Source of the DNA: Phylloscopus collybita
Lineage: Eukaryota > Chordata > Aves > Passeriformes > Phylloscopidae
DNA: 64,000 nt
Assembly: GCA_027886175.1 (NCBI GenBank)
Contig: JAJNNQ010000026.1
Coordinates: 20,366,001-20,430,000 of the forward strand
Direction: 5' to 3'
Numbering within the stretch: position 1 is the stretch's first letter; each line of letters starts with the position of its first letter. A program made the translations under genes and the position numbers. Below, one piece after another: positions 1 through 11,386 of the stretch. The notes beneath the pieces are model-generated. The model did no database searches, was not told the origin of the DNA, and was given only the letters and a program-made list of their open reading frames with translations.

Positions 1-1314
1 TAATTTAGATTTATCTCTTTAGGGACTCAGCTCCACCCCCTGCTAGCTAATATGCTCACCATGTTTAATGATGCAAAAAATTTCCCTGAGTACAGGTTAT
101 TTATCTTTATCAGGGGCTGCTTTTGGCTGGCTGTCAGTTATCAGCCAGAATATTTGTTCCTAAATGGTTTGTACTCATCCATATTCCAGGGCAATTCTGA
201 GGCCCATATTATCACTGATGTTTGCAATAAAAGTGTTTCAGCTCTTCAGATACACCTTAGTAATACTGATTTATGAGTCTGGACTGGCTGTATTTCTGAT
301 GCGGTGATATGAACCCTGAAATATCTCTAACTGTCATAGAAGTGAAATATCTATCAAAAATCTCAGAAACAAAACCCACTTGTAGGGGTCTTGAAGAAAT
401 ATGAGGAATGAAGATATTTCTTTGAATACATTTTGAGGGGAATGAGTCGGAGGTGTTTTTTTTAAACCGAAGATTTGTAGAAAATAAAATAAAATTAAGA
501 ACAGACCAATGAAAAGAAGACAGATGAAAGTGTGAGGTAAAGGACAAGTGATAAAGAGACAAGTCTGGACAGAGAGGTAGAGAGAATAAAAGGAAAGAAA
601 CAAGAACAGAAAGATCTTTGACTTTTGAGTGAGCACTTTGAGCCGATAAGATTGAAAATGATAGTTGGAAAAGCAGAAAACTTAAGTTTTTCACTTGAAG
701 GTACTTGCCTGCAAAGCAACATGAACTAGAACCCAGCTTAAAAGTGAGATGCAGATATCCCGAGTGAAGAACTCTGAGCATAACTCTGCAGCACAGACAT
801 GGGCACTATGCTACAGTTCAAAGATGAGACCAGTGAGTCTGGCAAGTAAGGAAGAATAAAGTCATGAAGCAAGTAAATTTCAATTTTTTATAGTTTTGAC
901 TAGGATCACAAAAAGGGCAGCAACTGCGTGTCAGATCTGATGTATGCAGTATAATAGGCTGGATTTTCTTTTCATGGCATGCAAACATCTGTGGCACAGA
1001 GATTCTCAAGCTCACAGCAACCAAGCCCATTCCAAAACTGGAAGCAAGAAAGCCAGACGCGCTCTCCCCAGGGTGGCATGCTGAGATAACACAGCTTCAC
1101 TGCTTCCCAGACCTGAGCTCATGCCTGAGCTATGCTGGAGAGCCGCACCAGCTTGTTCAGTGCAAGTTCAGGTGCCTCTAACAAAAGATATACTTCAGAG
1201 AGAAAGAAAAGTTAATTCCCCAGTTTAGATTCTTCACCTGTGTCTGTAAAGATACAACACCCAGAATCATTATTCTCTTCTTATTATCTGTGCACCCACT
1301 TGGTAAGGCAGAGT
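1..1314. other. unique AT-rich DNA, no gene recognised
   Basis: No exon, RNA gene or transposon could be recognised. From about 380 to 720 the plus strand is strongly purine-rich (many AAG, AGA and GAA steps), so the minus strand is pyrimidine-rich and poor in stop codons. This explains a 174-codon minus-strand open frame at 257-781 whose translation is mostly Ser, Leu and Phe without a recognisable domain. Confidence 0.6.
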
Positions 1315-1433
1315 AATAGAATCATAAAATCATAGAATGGTTTGGAATGGAAAAGACCCTAAAGATCATCTAGTTCAATCCCCCTGCCTGAGACAGGGAC
1401 CCCTTCCACATAGACCAGATTCCTCAAAGCCAG
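1315..1433 (-). mobile_element. CR1 LINE 3'-terminal fragment
   Basis: This is a short, severely 5'-truncated CR1 copy lying on the minus strand. Its left edge carries the CR1 3'-end repeats (aatcataaaatcatagaatgg). The conserved CR1 tail block follows (aaagatcatctagttcaa, then ccccctgcctgagacaggga and ccttccacatagaccagat). The match fades after tcctcaaagcc. Only the 3' untranslated end is present, so it has no coding capacity. Several differences from the expected block show it is not a recent copy. The subfamily cannot be assigned by eye. Confidence 0.9.
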
Positions 1434-3803
1434 TCACACGATCAGAGAAGTTGCCATCCATAATTCAAACAAAATTTGGTGTTGAAGCTGGCACATAAAA
1501 GGTTGCCTTCAACTCAGGAGCATGTGTAAGTGTTGACTGAGCAATTTTTACTCTGAAGCATTCATCTAGCAGACAGGTGCTCCCTAGGGCCAGCACATGC
1601 CTGCTACCTCGTAGACACAAAGGATTTTGTAACCACCAACTAAGTCATTATCCTTTGTCTAGGCTTAGTTCATGGCATGAAGAATGATGGTCCTTCTTCT
1701 GGCTGCAGTTCTGCCAGCAAAGAAAGCTGTCATTCAGGAGCTAATAGAATATAATCAGAATTCATGGTCATGTCAGGTCTGAGGGTTGAGTTGCTCATGT
1801 GCTTGTCTCTCATGCCCCTTGTGCTTCACATTTCTCAGTGGCTTAGGTCTATGTGAGGGTAAGGATCTGTGATCAAAAATATCTCCTCTGCCATGCTGAA
1901 GTAGGGGGTCCTGCTTATTGAGGAAGCTATTAACAATAATCCATCTTTCCTTAATACACCACAGAGTCGAAAAGTTAAGAATACCAGAAATAAAGTGAGT
2001 AATAAGAGATGTTCAACAGAAGAATAAACCCCTTTGTTGACTTCTGAGAAGATAAAACACCTGGCCAATCTGAATACATCAGATCTCGGTAAAATTCCTG
2101 AATCCTTATGGTGAAAGTGAGAATGTACTTTGGATACATGTAAAACATTGCAATGGACTTCCTTGGTTTTAAACTGTTTGCAACACTGAAGCTGTTACAG
2201 GTTTAAATTATTTATGACTTTTTAAATATGAAAAAAAAATAATACCCTAACACTGTGTAAAATATGATTCATTTCCTTCAAAAGCCTCTTAAGTGTTTTC
2301 AGCTTACATCACGTACAAATGTTAACATCACAACCAGAAAACAGGGTGTAGAATGGAAATGGAAATACAGCACACATTCTTGGAATCCACTTTTGTTGCT
2401 TTAAGACGATATATTTGTTTGATTTCTACCATGACATGCTCTTCCTGCTCTGAAGCTTTCCAGAAGTCTGGATTAATGACAAAATGATCTCCCATATAAA
2501 CTTCCACAATGATAATAACATATGCTGGCATAGATAGAATACTGCTACAGTACCACTGAGAGCCTCTGAGAGCATAAAATTAATGTGCAGCACTCAAAAA
2601 AGAACTTAATTTGTGTTTTATTTCCAGTATTACTGAGGTAAATATTCAGGGACTTAACTAACTGACCGTTTAATGTTAATAGAATGATATTTAATATTCA
2701 TATGCTATGGTAAGTATTTGAAATACACACTCTATGGTGTTAGATAAATTCCCTATTAGACCCATCCTTGATAATGTGCATATTGTTTCTGAATGTAATT
2801 TCTGAATTATTTAGAAAAGACACGTTTTTCTACTGAGACATAAAATGAACTGCAGATTTTCTGCAAGTTCTTATTACCATTAGGTCTAGACCACATTATG
2901 GCCAAATTATGGTGAAAACCCTTGAATAAAGTAATTTCACAGGAAGCTGTTAACCTGTTAAAGCACCAAGAAATACAGATCAAACTGAAATGAGTTTTAG
3001 TTGTATGCTTCTTGATTCAACTATTTAGATAATGTACTTTCATTTAGATCAGCAGCTAAATGTGTGAAGGATAATAGCCTTTCTTGTGCAGGTATAATGA
3101 GACATCAGAGCAGTGGTACATACAGAATAGCAGCAAAGAAGAAGGGAAAAAAGGCATTCTGATGCCTTAGGTTTCCTTGTGACAGACCCTTTTTTGAAAG
3201 AATATGACTATGGAAGTAACAAGTATTTATGTCAGACATTTTCATGCAGCTGGAAAACATGAATCTGTCACCTGATGAAAACTGATTATGGGCCATCAAG
3301 CTCAGAAGTGGAAATTCTATGCTATTGACAGAACAAAATGCACAACATAAAGACAGGAAGGTATTTATGCACATGCCACGTCTCTTCTTAAACAAAGAAT
3401 AAGCAAAAAAAATAAGCAAATTTTCAAGTTCAAGTTTCTTCCCTCCTCCATCCTATCATACATAAAATCAGATCAAAAACTTCAAAGGACTAATGACACT
3501 AATGACACACTTACTCTTCATTCTAAACTTCCTCAAACTATTTCTAATATGTCTTGAGAAAAGTCTAGTTCAAACTGGAACCTTATTTCTCAATGGTAAA
3601 GTATCTTCTTTAAGTGCATTAATGTATATGACATTAGTGATAATCTGATTTTATTTTCTTTTTGCATTTACATTGCAGGTTAAGCATGAATTTTTTACTA
3701 CCTTGACTCACTTTGTTTATTTCAGATGACCTCAAAACAATGCAGAAATACTTGTGGCTTGCTCAATTTTTATCTTTTGTATCAAAATTTACATACATCA
3801 TGT
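1434..3803. other. unique AT-rich DNA, no gene recognised
   Basis: The stretch is non-repetitive A+T-rich DNA with no recognisable exon, RNA gene or transposon. Open frames are short, and none has the composition or domain features of a protein. A small tandem duplication (ctaatgacactaatgacac) lies near 3491-3509. Confidence 0.55.
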
Positions 3804-3878
3804 AATCACAGAATCACAGAATCACTAGGTTGGAAGAGACTTTTAATATCATCAAGTCCAACCCAGCCCTAACCTCAG

Positions 3879-4172
3879 CTAAACCATGGCACCATGTGCC
3901 ACATCCAATCTTTTGTAAACACATCCAGGGATGGTGACTCCACCACCTCCCTGGGCAGACCATTCTAGTACTTTATCACCCTTTCTGTGACTGTGTTCTT
4001 TTGTTCTGTCAGTTGCTGCCTGGAGAAAGAGACCAACCCCCACCTGACTACAGCCACCTTTCAGGGAGCTGTAGAGAGTGATAAGGTCACCTCTGAGTCT
4101 CCTTTTCTCCAGGCTAAACAACCCCAGCTCCCTCAGCCATTCCTCACAGGGTTTGTGCTCCAAGCCCCTCAC
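3879..4172 (-). pseudogene. CR1 ORF2 3'-terminal peptide remnant
   Basis: This minus-strand frame contains the peptide [20 protein letters not shown], which is typical of the end of CR1 ORF2 downstream of the reverse transcriptase. It is out of frame with the reverse-transcriptase remnant at 4253-4762, so at least one frameshift separates them. It belongs to the same truncated CR1 copy and is not a functional gene. Confidence 0.85.
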
Positions 4173-4252
4173 CAGCCTCGTTGCCTCCTCTGGACGCGCT
4201 CAAGCATCTCAACGTCCTTCCTGAACTGAGGGGCCAGAGCTGGACACAGCAC

Positions 4253-4762
4253 TCAAGGTGTGGCCTCACCAGTGCCCAGTACAGGGGGAGAATGACCTCC
4301 CTGCTCCTGCTGGCCACACCATTCCTGATCCAGGCCAGGATGCCACTGGCCTTCTTGGCCACCAGAGCACACTGCTGGCTCATGTTCAGCTGCTGTCACC
4401 AGAGCCCCCAGGTCCCTTTCTGCCTGGGCACTGTCCAGCCACACCATCCCCAGCCTATAATGTTGCAGGGGGTTATTGTGGCCAAAATGCAGGACTTGGC
4501 ACTTGGACTTACTAAACTTCATCTTACTGGACTCTGCCCATCCATCCAACCATTCGAGGTCTCTCTGCAGAGCCCTTCTACCTTTCAACAGGTCGACACA
4601 CACTCCCAGCTTAGTGTTGTCAGCAAATTTACCAATGAAAGACCAAACACTCTCATCCATGTTGTCAATAAAAATATTGAGCAGAGCTGACCCCAGCACA
4701 GACCCCTGAGGAGCACCACTGGTGACTGGCCACCAGCTGGATGCAGCACTATTCACCACCAC
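4253..4762 (-). pseudogene. CR1 ORF2 reverse transcriptase remnant (C-terminal part)
   Basis: The minus strand reads as a 169-codon open frame that is clearly the later part of a CR1 reverse transcriptase. It has the 'GAPQGSVLGSALLNIFIDNM' block near residues 16-35. The catalytic FADD motif follows at residues 46-49, where the second Asp is Asn (FADN). Downstream come the conserved DLEWLDGWAESSKMKFSKSK and CQVLHFGHNN stretches. The open frame has no endonuclease domain and no N-terminal reverse-transcriptase half. Continuation towards the 3' end shifts frame: related peptide is found in other minus frames at 4144-4383 and 3879-4172, the latter with [19 protein letters not shown]. The copy is inactive because of truncation, frameshifts and the altered catalytic residue. 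Confidence 0.93.
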
Positions 4763-6030
4763 TCTTTGGGCCCAGCCACCCAGCCAGTTCTTAACCCAGC
4801 AAAGAGTAACGAGTACATATACTACTCCAAAAATATTATTGATCTTGACCCTTGAACAAAAAAAAAAATCCTGGGAAATTTAAAGGGAAACTTTAGCCTG
4901 TACTTAAAACAACTCCATACAGAAGGATTTTGATGAAAGGAAGTCTTTAACCCTGGATGATATTATTAACTCTATTACTATATAACTGCTATTAGTAGAG
5001 CCAGCAAAAATGCAGCATTTCTATTTTTCAAGATCTTTCCATATTTCAAAATTTTTATTCACTTAAAATGAAATTAAAATTTCTATTTTTAGAATAAAAA
5101 CCATTTAGTTGCATCCATTTAGTTGCCTTCAATAGATTTATTGTTTTCTTTGGTTATTCATTTATTCATCCTATACCAATGGCAGTAAATCGTTATACAT
5201 CATTCAAGGCAGGGCACAATGTGATGCACAATATGTTAACTGTGCACCCCTCCTGGTTTCCTCAGTTACATGAGATATGTATGTAAATTTAGCATACCAC
5301 GTAGGGGATTTGTGTGTGAGTTATTCACATAGATATTGTCCTTCTTGTAAACAGAAAGAACAGCTATGATACACAATCTGTTTAACTTAATTTATATGTT
5401 TACTTACTTAGCAATGCCATAGATCAAGCCCTAGGGAGGCCTGTTTCTTTCCACTAACCAGCATGAGCAGTTTTGCACTGCTCTTGGTTTTGTGTCATAG
5501 GACACTTTGAATAATTTGTATCTTGGCTTCACTTTTTTATTCTGTATTTGAAAAATCATTACAAGAACAGCAGCTACACAGATATTTCAGGTAGCATGCT
5601 TTTTATTCAGTTATTTCTTTTCTGTCTCCAATTTATGTTCCAATAAAAAAGTTTAGTGCTCAGCACTTTGTGCAAAAAGAGAACAACTAGCTTCTGTATA
5701 CTAACTAAAGATCTGCTTATTTCAGTAGCCCAGGAAAATTGTTCCAGGAATATTGAGACCTGATATTTTCTCTTATTCCTGGAGGAAGACTTGCTTCTTC
5801 CATTATTATTACAGAAGACCAAGGTGAGACCTGGACGCAGCTTGGACTCAACACTGCAGAATAAAGGACACACCAAGACAGAACTAGTAGCACTGCCGAA
5901 CAGAGCAGACAGGAATTCCAAGTTTTTCAGTCTCTGAGATGGAAGGTACATCTTTTCCTCTTGCATAAAGGAATTGAATTAACTTTTACCTACTATATTT
6001 CATATGTGCTTTAGCCATTGGAGAGGGCTA

Positions 6031-6055
6031 ATATTCTTTTTCTTTCAAGGTAAGC
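6031..6055 (+). promoter_or_regulatory. recursive-splice-like AG|GTAAGC junction
   Basis: A pyrimidine-rich stretch (ttctttttctttc) ends in AAG and is followed at once by GTAAGC. A 3' splice-site-like sequence is thus fused to a 5' splice-site-like sequence with no exon between, with the junction between 6049 and 6050. This is the sequence form of recursive (ratchet) splice sites in long introns. It is an inference from the motif alone: no exon has been identified on either side, and such motifs also arise by chance. Confidence 0.2.
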
Positions 6056-6492
6056 ATGACCAGAAAAGAAAAAATGGAAGACACAACAAGATCCTCTAGG
6101 GAATTAGAAGGATAAGGATATTATCAGGATATTAGAAGGATATTGTAAGCTACTCTTAGCATTATGCCTTTTCTTTTAGGAAAAAAAACATTGAGAGAAA
6201 AAAACATAATGGGATTTTTTTTTGCAAAATTCTCTTAGAAGTTATGAGAGATACAAAATACCATAACAATGTATTAGAGGCAACAATAGGATACAGGAGA
6301 TTGTCTTGACAGCTTACATAAAATTGAAAGCTCATGCTCTTAGATATAGAAAACAGACGAAAGAATTATTTCTGTGTAGTGATAAATAGAAATACAAGTA
6401 AGCCTACCTGGCTGGCATCCCAAAGCTGGGAATAGGAAATAAAGGAGGACCTTCACTTACTATAGCTGATGTTCTGAAACCACCAACAGGCT

Positions 6493-6512
6493 ATCCATCC
6501 ATCCATCCATCC
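6493..6512. repeat. (ATCC)5 microsatellite
   Basis: Five tandem ATCC units are seen directly. It is a simple repeat with no associated gene. Confidence 0.95.
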
Positions 6513-6640
6513 AGATGCATTGCAGGATATGTAATGTGACAAACTGAGCAGATGAAAATGATTTTTTTCTTTTGTTTTACCTTGACTGTTAGCAGTTAGG
6601 TAATATACTTACATTTTCAGTAATGTATATGTTTGTGTAC

Positions 6641-6645
6641 ATATA
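6641..6645. repeat. target-site duplication ATATA (left)
   Basis: These five bases immediately precede the TG of the solo LTR and are identical to 7737-7741, directly after its terminal CA. The flank is AT-rich, which lowers the weight of a 5-bp match, but position and length are exactly those expected. Confidence 0.75.
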
Positions 6646-7425
6646 TGTCTTGGTTTAGAAAGACAGGTATCTGCCAGGGAAAGCTAGATTTTCCCTTGGA
6701 ACGGAGAATGTAAACCCCTCACCCCCACCAAATTATAATTTTGCAATTAAGGGCTTTCAGGCAAAGACTTGGGAATAGGAATAACAGTTCTTTATTAGGA
6801 ATACTAACAATACAAATGTAGTAGAAAAACAGAAACACCCAACCAAACCAGCAAACAAACAACAATTTTGGAAAACCCTGACAGAGTCAGAGCTACAACC
6901 TGACACCCTATTGGTCAAGGTTTTGGAAGCAGTCCAAAAGTGAGTCCTCCTGGAGTGGCAGATGTGGTTCTGGTGGAGTAGAGATGATCCTGTAGAACAA
7001 GGGTCCAATGGTGGTGAGAAGGGGTCAAGTCTTCCTCCAGGAATCAGGTGAAGCTGTGTTCCATTGTCTAAGTTTTATCCAGGTAGGAATGGTTGGCTCC
7101 CCCCACTGGGTGAAGCATCTCACAATAGGATAATGTAATGTGGATAGTCTATTTTAGGGATTTGTGCTTTTAGGGGTGTCTTAATGGTCCAATAGAAGAA
7201 AATATTCCCCTGGAGGGAGGACAGGTGCTGAAAGAGATGAGAAACACTGCCCCACCTGGCTTTAACAGCTGGCCCATTATCAGAAGGCATCTGCCCCTCT
7301 CCCCCCAGAGTTACAAGAGAGAAAGAAAAACATCTCCCCAACTGCTTTCAAAAAATAAAATAGAATACACACCCCTGGCTGTTGTCTGGGTTTTTGCCGT
7401 TCTCCTCTGTCTCTTTTAAGGAGTT

Positions 7426-7433
7426 TATAAAAG
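7426..7433 (+). promoter_or_regulatory. TATA-like box in solo LTR (plus reading)
   Basis: TATAAAAG lies 218 bp upstream of an AATAAA at 7644-7649. That is the spacing expected of promoter and polyadenylation signal across the R region if the LTR is read on the plus strand. The minus reading has its own competing signals, so this is tentative. Confidence 0.4.
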
Positions 7434-7643
7434 TCTTGTTTTTAGCTTTCTGTGTCTTTGGAGTCAGATACACTTTCATATAAACAAGCCATTTGTTATG
7501 GTAAAATCTAGAGATGTTTACATTCTTTTCATAAAGGAGGAGACTGTTGACGAACTGCTGCATGGTCCAGTGTGGATAAAGAAAAAGATTTTCTTCCTCC
7601 AATCCATAATCACTGCTGGAATTCGATAAATGCTGGTTCTGTA

Positions 7644-7649
7644 AATAAA
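7644..7649 (+). terminator. polyadenylation signal AATAAA in solo LTR (plus reading)
   Basis: AATAAAG is followed by a T/C-rich stretch and then about 70 bp to the LTR end, as in an R/U5 boundary. It depends on the plus orientation being correct. Confidence 0.4.
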
Positions 7650-7736
7650 GTCCTTCTTCTTTCCACCTCAGACATTGCAAGGTGTGGGTGTGAGTTCTTG
7701 TGTCGGTTGCGACACCTGGCTCCGCAACCCAAGACA

Positions 7737-7741
7737 ATATA
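7737..7741. repeat. target-site duplication ATATA (right)
   Basis: This is the right copy of the duplication flanking the solo LTR, identical to 6641-6645. Confidence 0.75.
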
Positions 7742-10700
7742 CTAAATTAATTGTATCATGGGTAGAAGTGTGCTTTTTTATTAAGTGTCCAGGAGTACAC
7801 TGTACTTTTTTTTAGGATTGTTTGTGTGTATTTCTATATTTCTATTATCCACTGTACTTTCCATCCACCTTACTTCATTGATCTGATTATTTCACAGGAA
7901 GTTTTTGTGTAAGTTTCTTGTTGCTTTTTACCCACTCTCACAAAGTATTGATTATTTTTAGTTTCCACCAATTTGAGAAACACCAACAAATTCACTATCT
8001 TAGAGGGGAGTTTAGTTTCTTTGGTGTCTTCTGTTTTGAGAGAATACTATTATTTCAATGCTTTGCAAGATCAGAGATTAAAGCCCAAAGTGTCTCAGAT
8101 TCCACACACAAGGATACATCCATCCAAAAGTGGTATTCATCCTATGGAAAAATTTCCATAATTTTTTTGTCATCCTGAAACAGAACAAAGAACAAAAACA
8201 TACACTCCAAGGATATGTTAGAAGGCAACGAATGGTCTAAAGAAGTTTCAGTTTGTATGAAAAACCAGTGTCTGATACACATGAACTTTAAACTCCCATG
8301 AGACACTATGGCAGCTCAGCTAGGTAGAGGCTGTTGCTTCCAACTGAAACAAAACTGACTTTTAATTTTCTTGGAGGAAGACTACAGTGCACCAAGTCAC
8401 TAAAACATATCCTTCTATTAACTTCTTAATACTAATTTGTATTTTCAAATGTCACTGATATTTGAAGAATGGAGTATTTGGGAATGGATCCACAAAAGTT
8501 ATAATTTGCAACAGATAGAGGCTACAATAATAAGAAAGGAGGAAGAAAAGCACACAAAGGAAATACTCACTCAGGAGTTTTTCAATATAAAGCATATTTC
8601 TATTCAAATTTTTCTGAGGTAACTGAGAGTCTTTCCCAGACATTCAGAGATCTTTCATTCACATGATATTAATGCTCATTGTATTGTATTATTCTTTTTT
8701 GTTTCCTATTCATTTAGAAGATTTTGTATTATATTAATCCTTTTCATACTGGAGATTTTGAGGTCTTCTCTAACTCTAAAATCTGACTTGAAGTATGAGA
8801 CTGGATAGTAATAAAGTCAGGAAGAAGTACTTTTTCTGGATATAAGCAGGAATTTAAGTCCTGCTAGAGTTTTTATCAAGCATAACCCCAGCCCTATTAA
8901 GACTCACACTATTAGAATGCTTCTGCCTATACATAAATAACAGTTGTGCTAAGAAATGCAAGTGTCAGAGATTTATTCATGTTTTGTATCTCCAAAGTAA
9001 TATAGAATACACAAACACTTAACTTCATGAATTATGGGTCTTCTCTATACACAAAATAGAAATCTGCCAGAGAAGAACAGCAATGATTGATTCCAAGTAA
9101 GTGCTTGTCTAAAGTAAAAGGAAGCATATTTGGTACAAATCACTCTGCTTTCCTTCCCCTTGTGCTTCTCTTTGTAGCCAAATTACAAAACCATTTGAAG
9201 CGAAAAAAGTTTCTAAGTGGCAGCAAAATTAACTCACTGCCTGTTTTGACCATACCAGAACTACAGGAACAGAAGGGATGTGGACTGTCAGCAGCAAAAT
9301 TCCCTGGCCACTGAGCATTGTTTGGGACCCCACTGTGGAACTTGTTTGGGACTGCCACTGCTTTCTGAAAGGCACAGAGATGAGGTCTCCTATCCCAGAT
9401 CTCCAGGCTTGCTTCTCTTCCTTCCCTTCCCACACTGGAAGAAAACATTACTCCAACAAGGTCTCATCTGCTATCCTTTAGAAACAATATTTGGATTTAT
9501 TTACACCACTGTGAAGCTTTGAAGAAATTCTGCTGAAGCATATGGGTTAATCTTCCTTCTTTATCTGTGAGCATTAACCATTGCCTTTGGTCATATGCAT
9601 GGAGAGGAAGCATCCCTCCACAAGCCTTGTAAAATATCTGGCTCCAGGGATGTCTTGGCACTCCGAGGTTCCCAGTCACATAACTTTGTTTGAAGCATTT
9701 GTAAGACATTCAAGATTCTTCATTACTAAATTTGACCTTCCTAATCTACCGCATTTTATTGTGATTTGTCAAGTGTTTGGAACAACAGGAGGTAGCACAT
9801 TTTTATTTTAACCTTACATGTCTTTTTCTTAGACCACAGGAAGCTGACAATAACTGTAATATGAAGCTTACTCCTACTTAGTCCCAAAGAAACCAGTTGG
9901 AAATTTAGACTGTTAAAGAAGAAAGGAAGGAAATATGTTTGGAAGGAAATGTATATGTAATGCATGTAATTGGACCTACTTTCTGAAGTCATGCTCCCTC
10001 ATGCAATTTACTTTCACTCAAGGGTGTCTTACTAAGTGCCACTGTAACTTATTTTGGTGTTTCTTTCAGTAGTATTTAAAAGCATTTATCATGCTGAAAT
10101 TCTTAGAGCACCACGCTCTGTTTGGTATCATTAAATCTCATTAGCAATCAACATTTAAAAAACATTTTCTCAGGGTTTTTTGTTAATACCCATACATATA
10201 GCTTTCCCATAATTAAGCAGGTCTATTAGTTTCACATCGTGGGTGGGATGGAATTTTAAATAACATCCATTTCTTTCAGAAATAAATAGGAGCTTGAAAT
10301 GAAAAAGTCCTCTGTTAGCTGGCTGTTGCTATAAGGGTGAGAAAAAATATGGGATGACAATAATGCAAAATTTACTGTGTTGTATTGCTGAGAAATTGTT
10401 GAAGGTTTTCAATCAACACAAGCCTCAGCAAAGAATGATCACTTCTGTGACAGGCTGTGAAATCCAATCTCTGATGAACACAGATCTAACCTTTCAAGGA
10501 GGTTTTTCAGAAGGTTAATTTCACTCAAGCACTGAACTCAAACCTGGGTGTAACCTGCTGAAACTGGAACATGAAGTTGCTTGAAATGTTTGGGGATGAG
10601 AAGTTGTGCCCAGGGAAAGGGAGACTTGGAGGCCAGATGTTTTTTTCAGCCCTGTTGCTGTCACTTCTCAGCACATAGGGTGTTCAGCACCAAGGGAATC

Positions 10701-11386
10701 ATTACAGTTTTAGATTTTAAAAATACATATTTGTTAACATGCTTGGCTTGGTGGAGGTGGGAAGGGTTGTGGTTTCCAAATTTGTTTCCATTTGTTTGAG
10801 AAATTAGTAGTGCAGCTCAGCCCTGCACCAGGATCTGTTTTGTTTACTTACAGTGAGGGAACAGAAAGTCAAGCCTAACTCAATAAAAGCAATTAACAGC
10901 GGGCATTTTGCTTCTTCAAGAATTCTCAAGTGTACAAGTCCAACAAACTCTGTACCCAGGAAGTCCTGCTCTTGCTCTGTCTCTAACTCACATTTCAATT
11001 CTTTCTGTAAGTTTTCGGCACATGGAGAACATGTCTTGAAACCAATAAACCAGCCTCACCTTATGTAACTAGGGAAATCCACCAGTTGACAGATCCCTGA
11101 ACTCCTTAGACACAATAAATAGACACAAAGTAATAAATATTTCATTTACAACAAACAAACTCATAATGCTAACATTAAAATGTTCCTATATGATTATCTA
11201 ACAGTACAATGAAACTTGAGGGACTACTTATGCTACAAATTCTTACACAAAAGAAAATTAAAATATAGATGCATACTTGGGCTTAGAACAGAAAATGCAC
11301 AAATTCTGCAAGTCATTTAAGCTCTTTGATTAAGTACACTCTGATTTACACCAGATTTAAGCTTTATTCACCACTAGGGAACATCG

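Larger units (their letters stand above)
3804..4808 (-). mobile_element. CR1 LINE, 5'-truncated, about 1 kb, with ORF2 remnant
   Basis: A CR1 non-LTR retrotransposon in minus orientation. Its 3' end is at the left (atcacagaatcacagaatcac followed by taggttggaagagac). Its 5' truncation point is near 4808, just after the block equivalent to the CR1 'ggctgggcccaaagagtgg' sequence. A full CR1 is about 4.5 kb, so only the 3' quarter survives: the end of the ORF2 reverse transcriptase, the downstream C-terminal part and the 3' UTR. The same taggttgg-type tail occurs in the CR1 at 44697-44901, so the two are probably the same subfamily. Unlike its neighbours it is G+C-rich, as expected of a CR1 copy. 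Confidence 0.95.
4809..6640. other. unique AT-rich DNA, no gene recognised
   Basis: No exon, RNA gene or transposon was recognised in this stretch. It holds an ATCC microsatellite at 6493-6512 and, at 6049/6050, a pyrimidine-rich AG followed directly by GTAAGC (listed separately). Confidence 0.55.
6646..7736. mobile_element. solo LTR of an endogenous retrovirus
   Basis: The 1,091-bp element starts TGTCTTGG and ends CCAAGACA, an 8-bp terminal inverted repeat with the TG...CA ends of an LTR. It is flanked by a perfect 5-bp duplication, ATATA at 6641-6645 and at 7737-7741, although the flank is itself AT-rich. No gag, pol or env sequence and no second LTR are nearby, so it is a solo LTR left by recombination. 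The sequence resembles LTRs that I recall from songbird genomes. A 5-bp duplication would fit an ERVL-type integrase, but that assignment is tentative. Orientation is unresolved. Plus reading gives TATAAAAG at 7426-7433 and AATAAA at 7644-7649, 218 bp apart. Minus reading gives GGATAAAAC near 7070 and AATAAAG with its signal at 6791-6796. Open frames inside it are not genes. Confidence 0.87.

Noticed and set aside
257..781. 174-codon open frame on the minus strand as a gene
   Set aside because: Low-complexity Ser/Leu/Phe-rich product without domains. The purine-rich plus strand removes minus-strand stop codons by composition alone.
4181..4690. 169-codon plus-strand frame as a gene
   Set aside because: It lies antisense to the CR1 reverse-transcriptase remnant on the minus strand, so it is a shadow frame.
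3785..4830. Target-site duplication for the CR1 at 3804-4808
   Set aside because: Only a loose tacat match exists between the flanks and its position is off the element ends. The AT-rich flanks make this uninformative.
7348..7737. 129-codon minus-strand frame as a retroviral or host gene
   Set aside because: It lies entirely within the solo LTR and shows no protein-family features.
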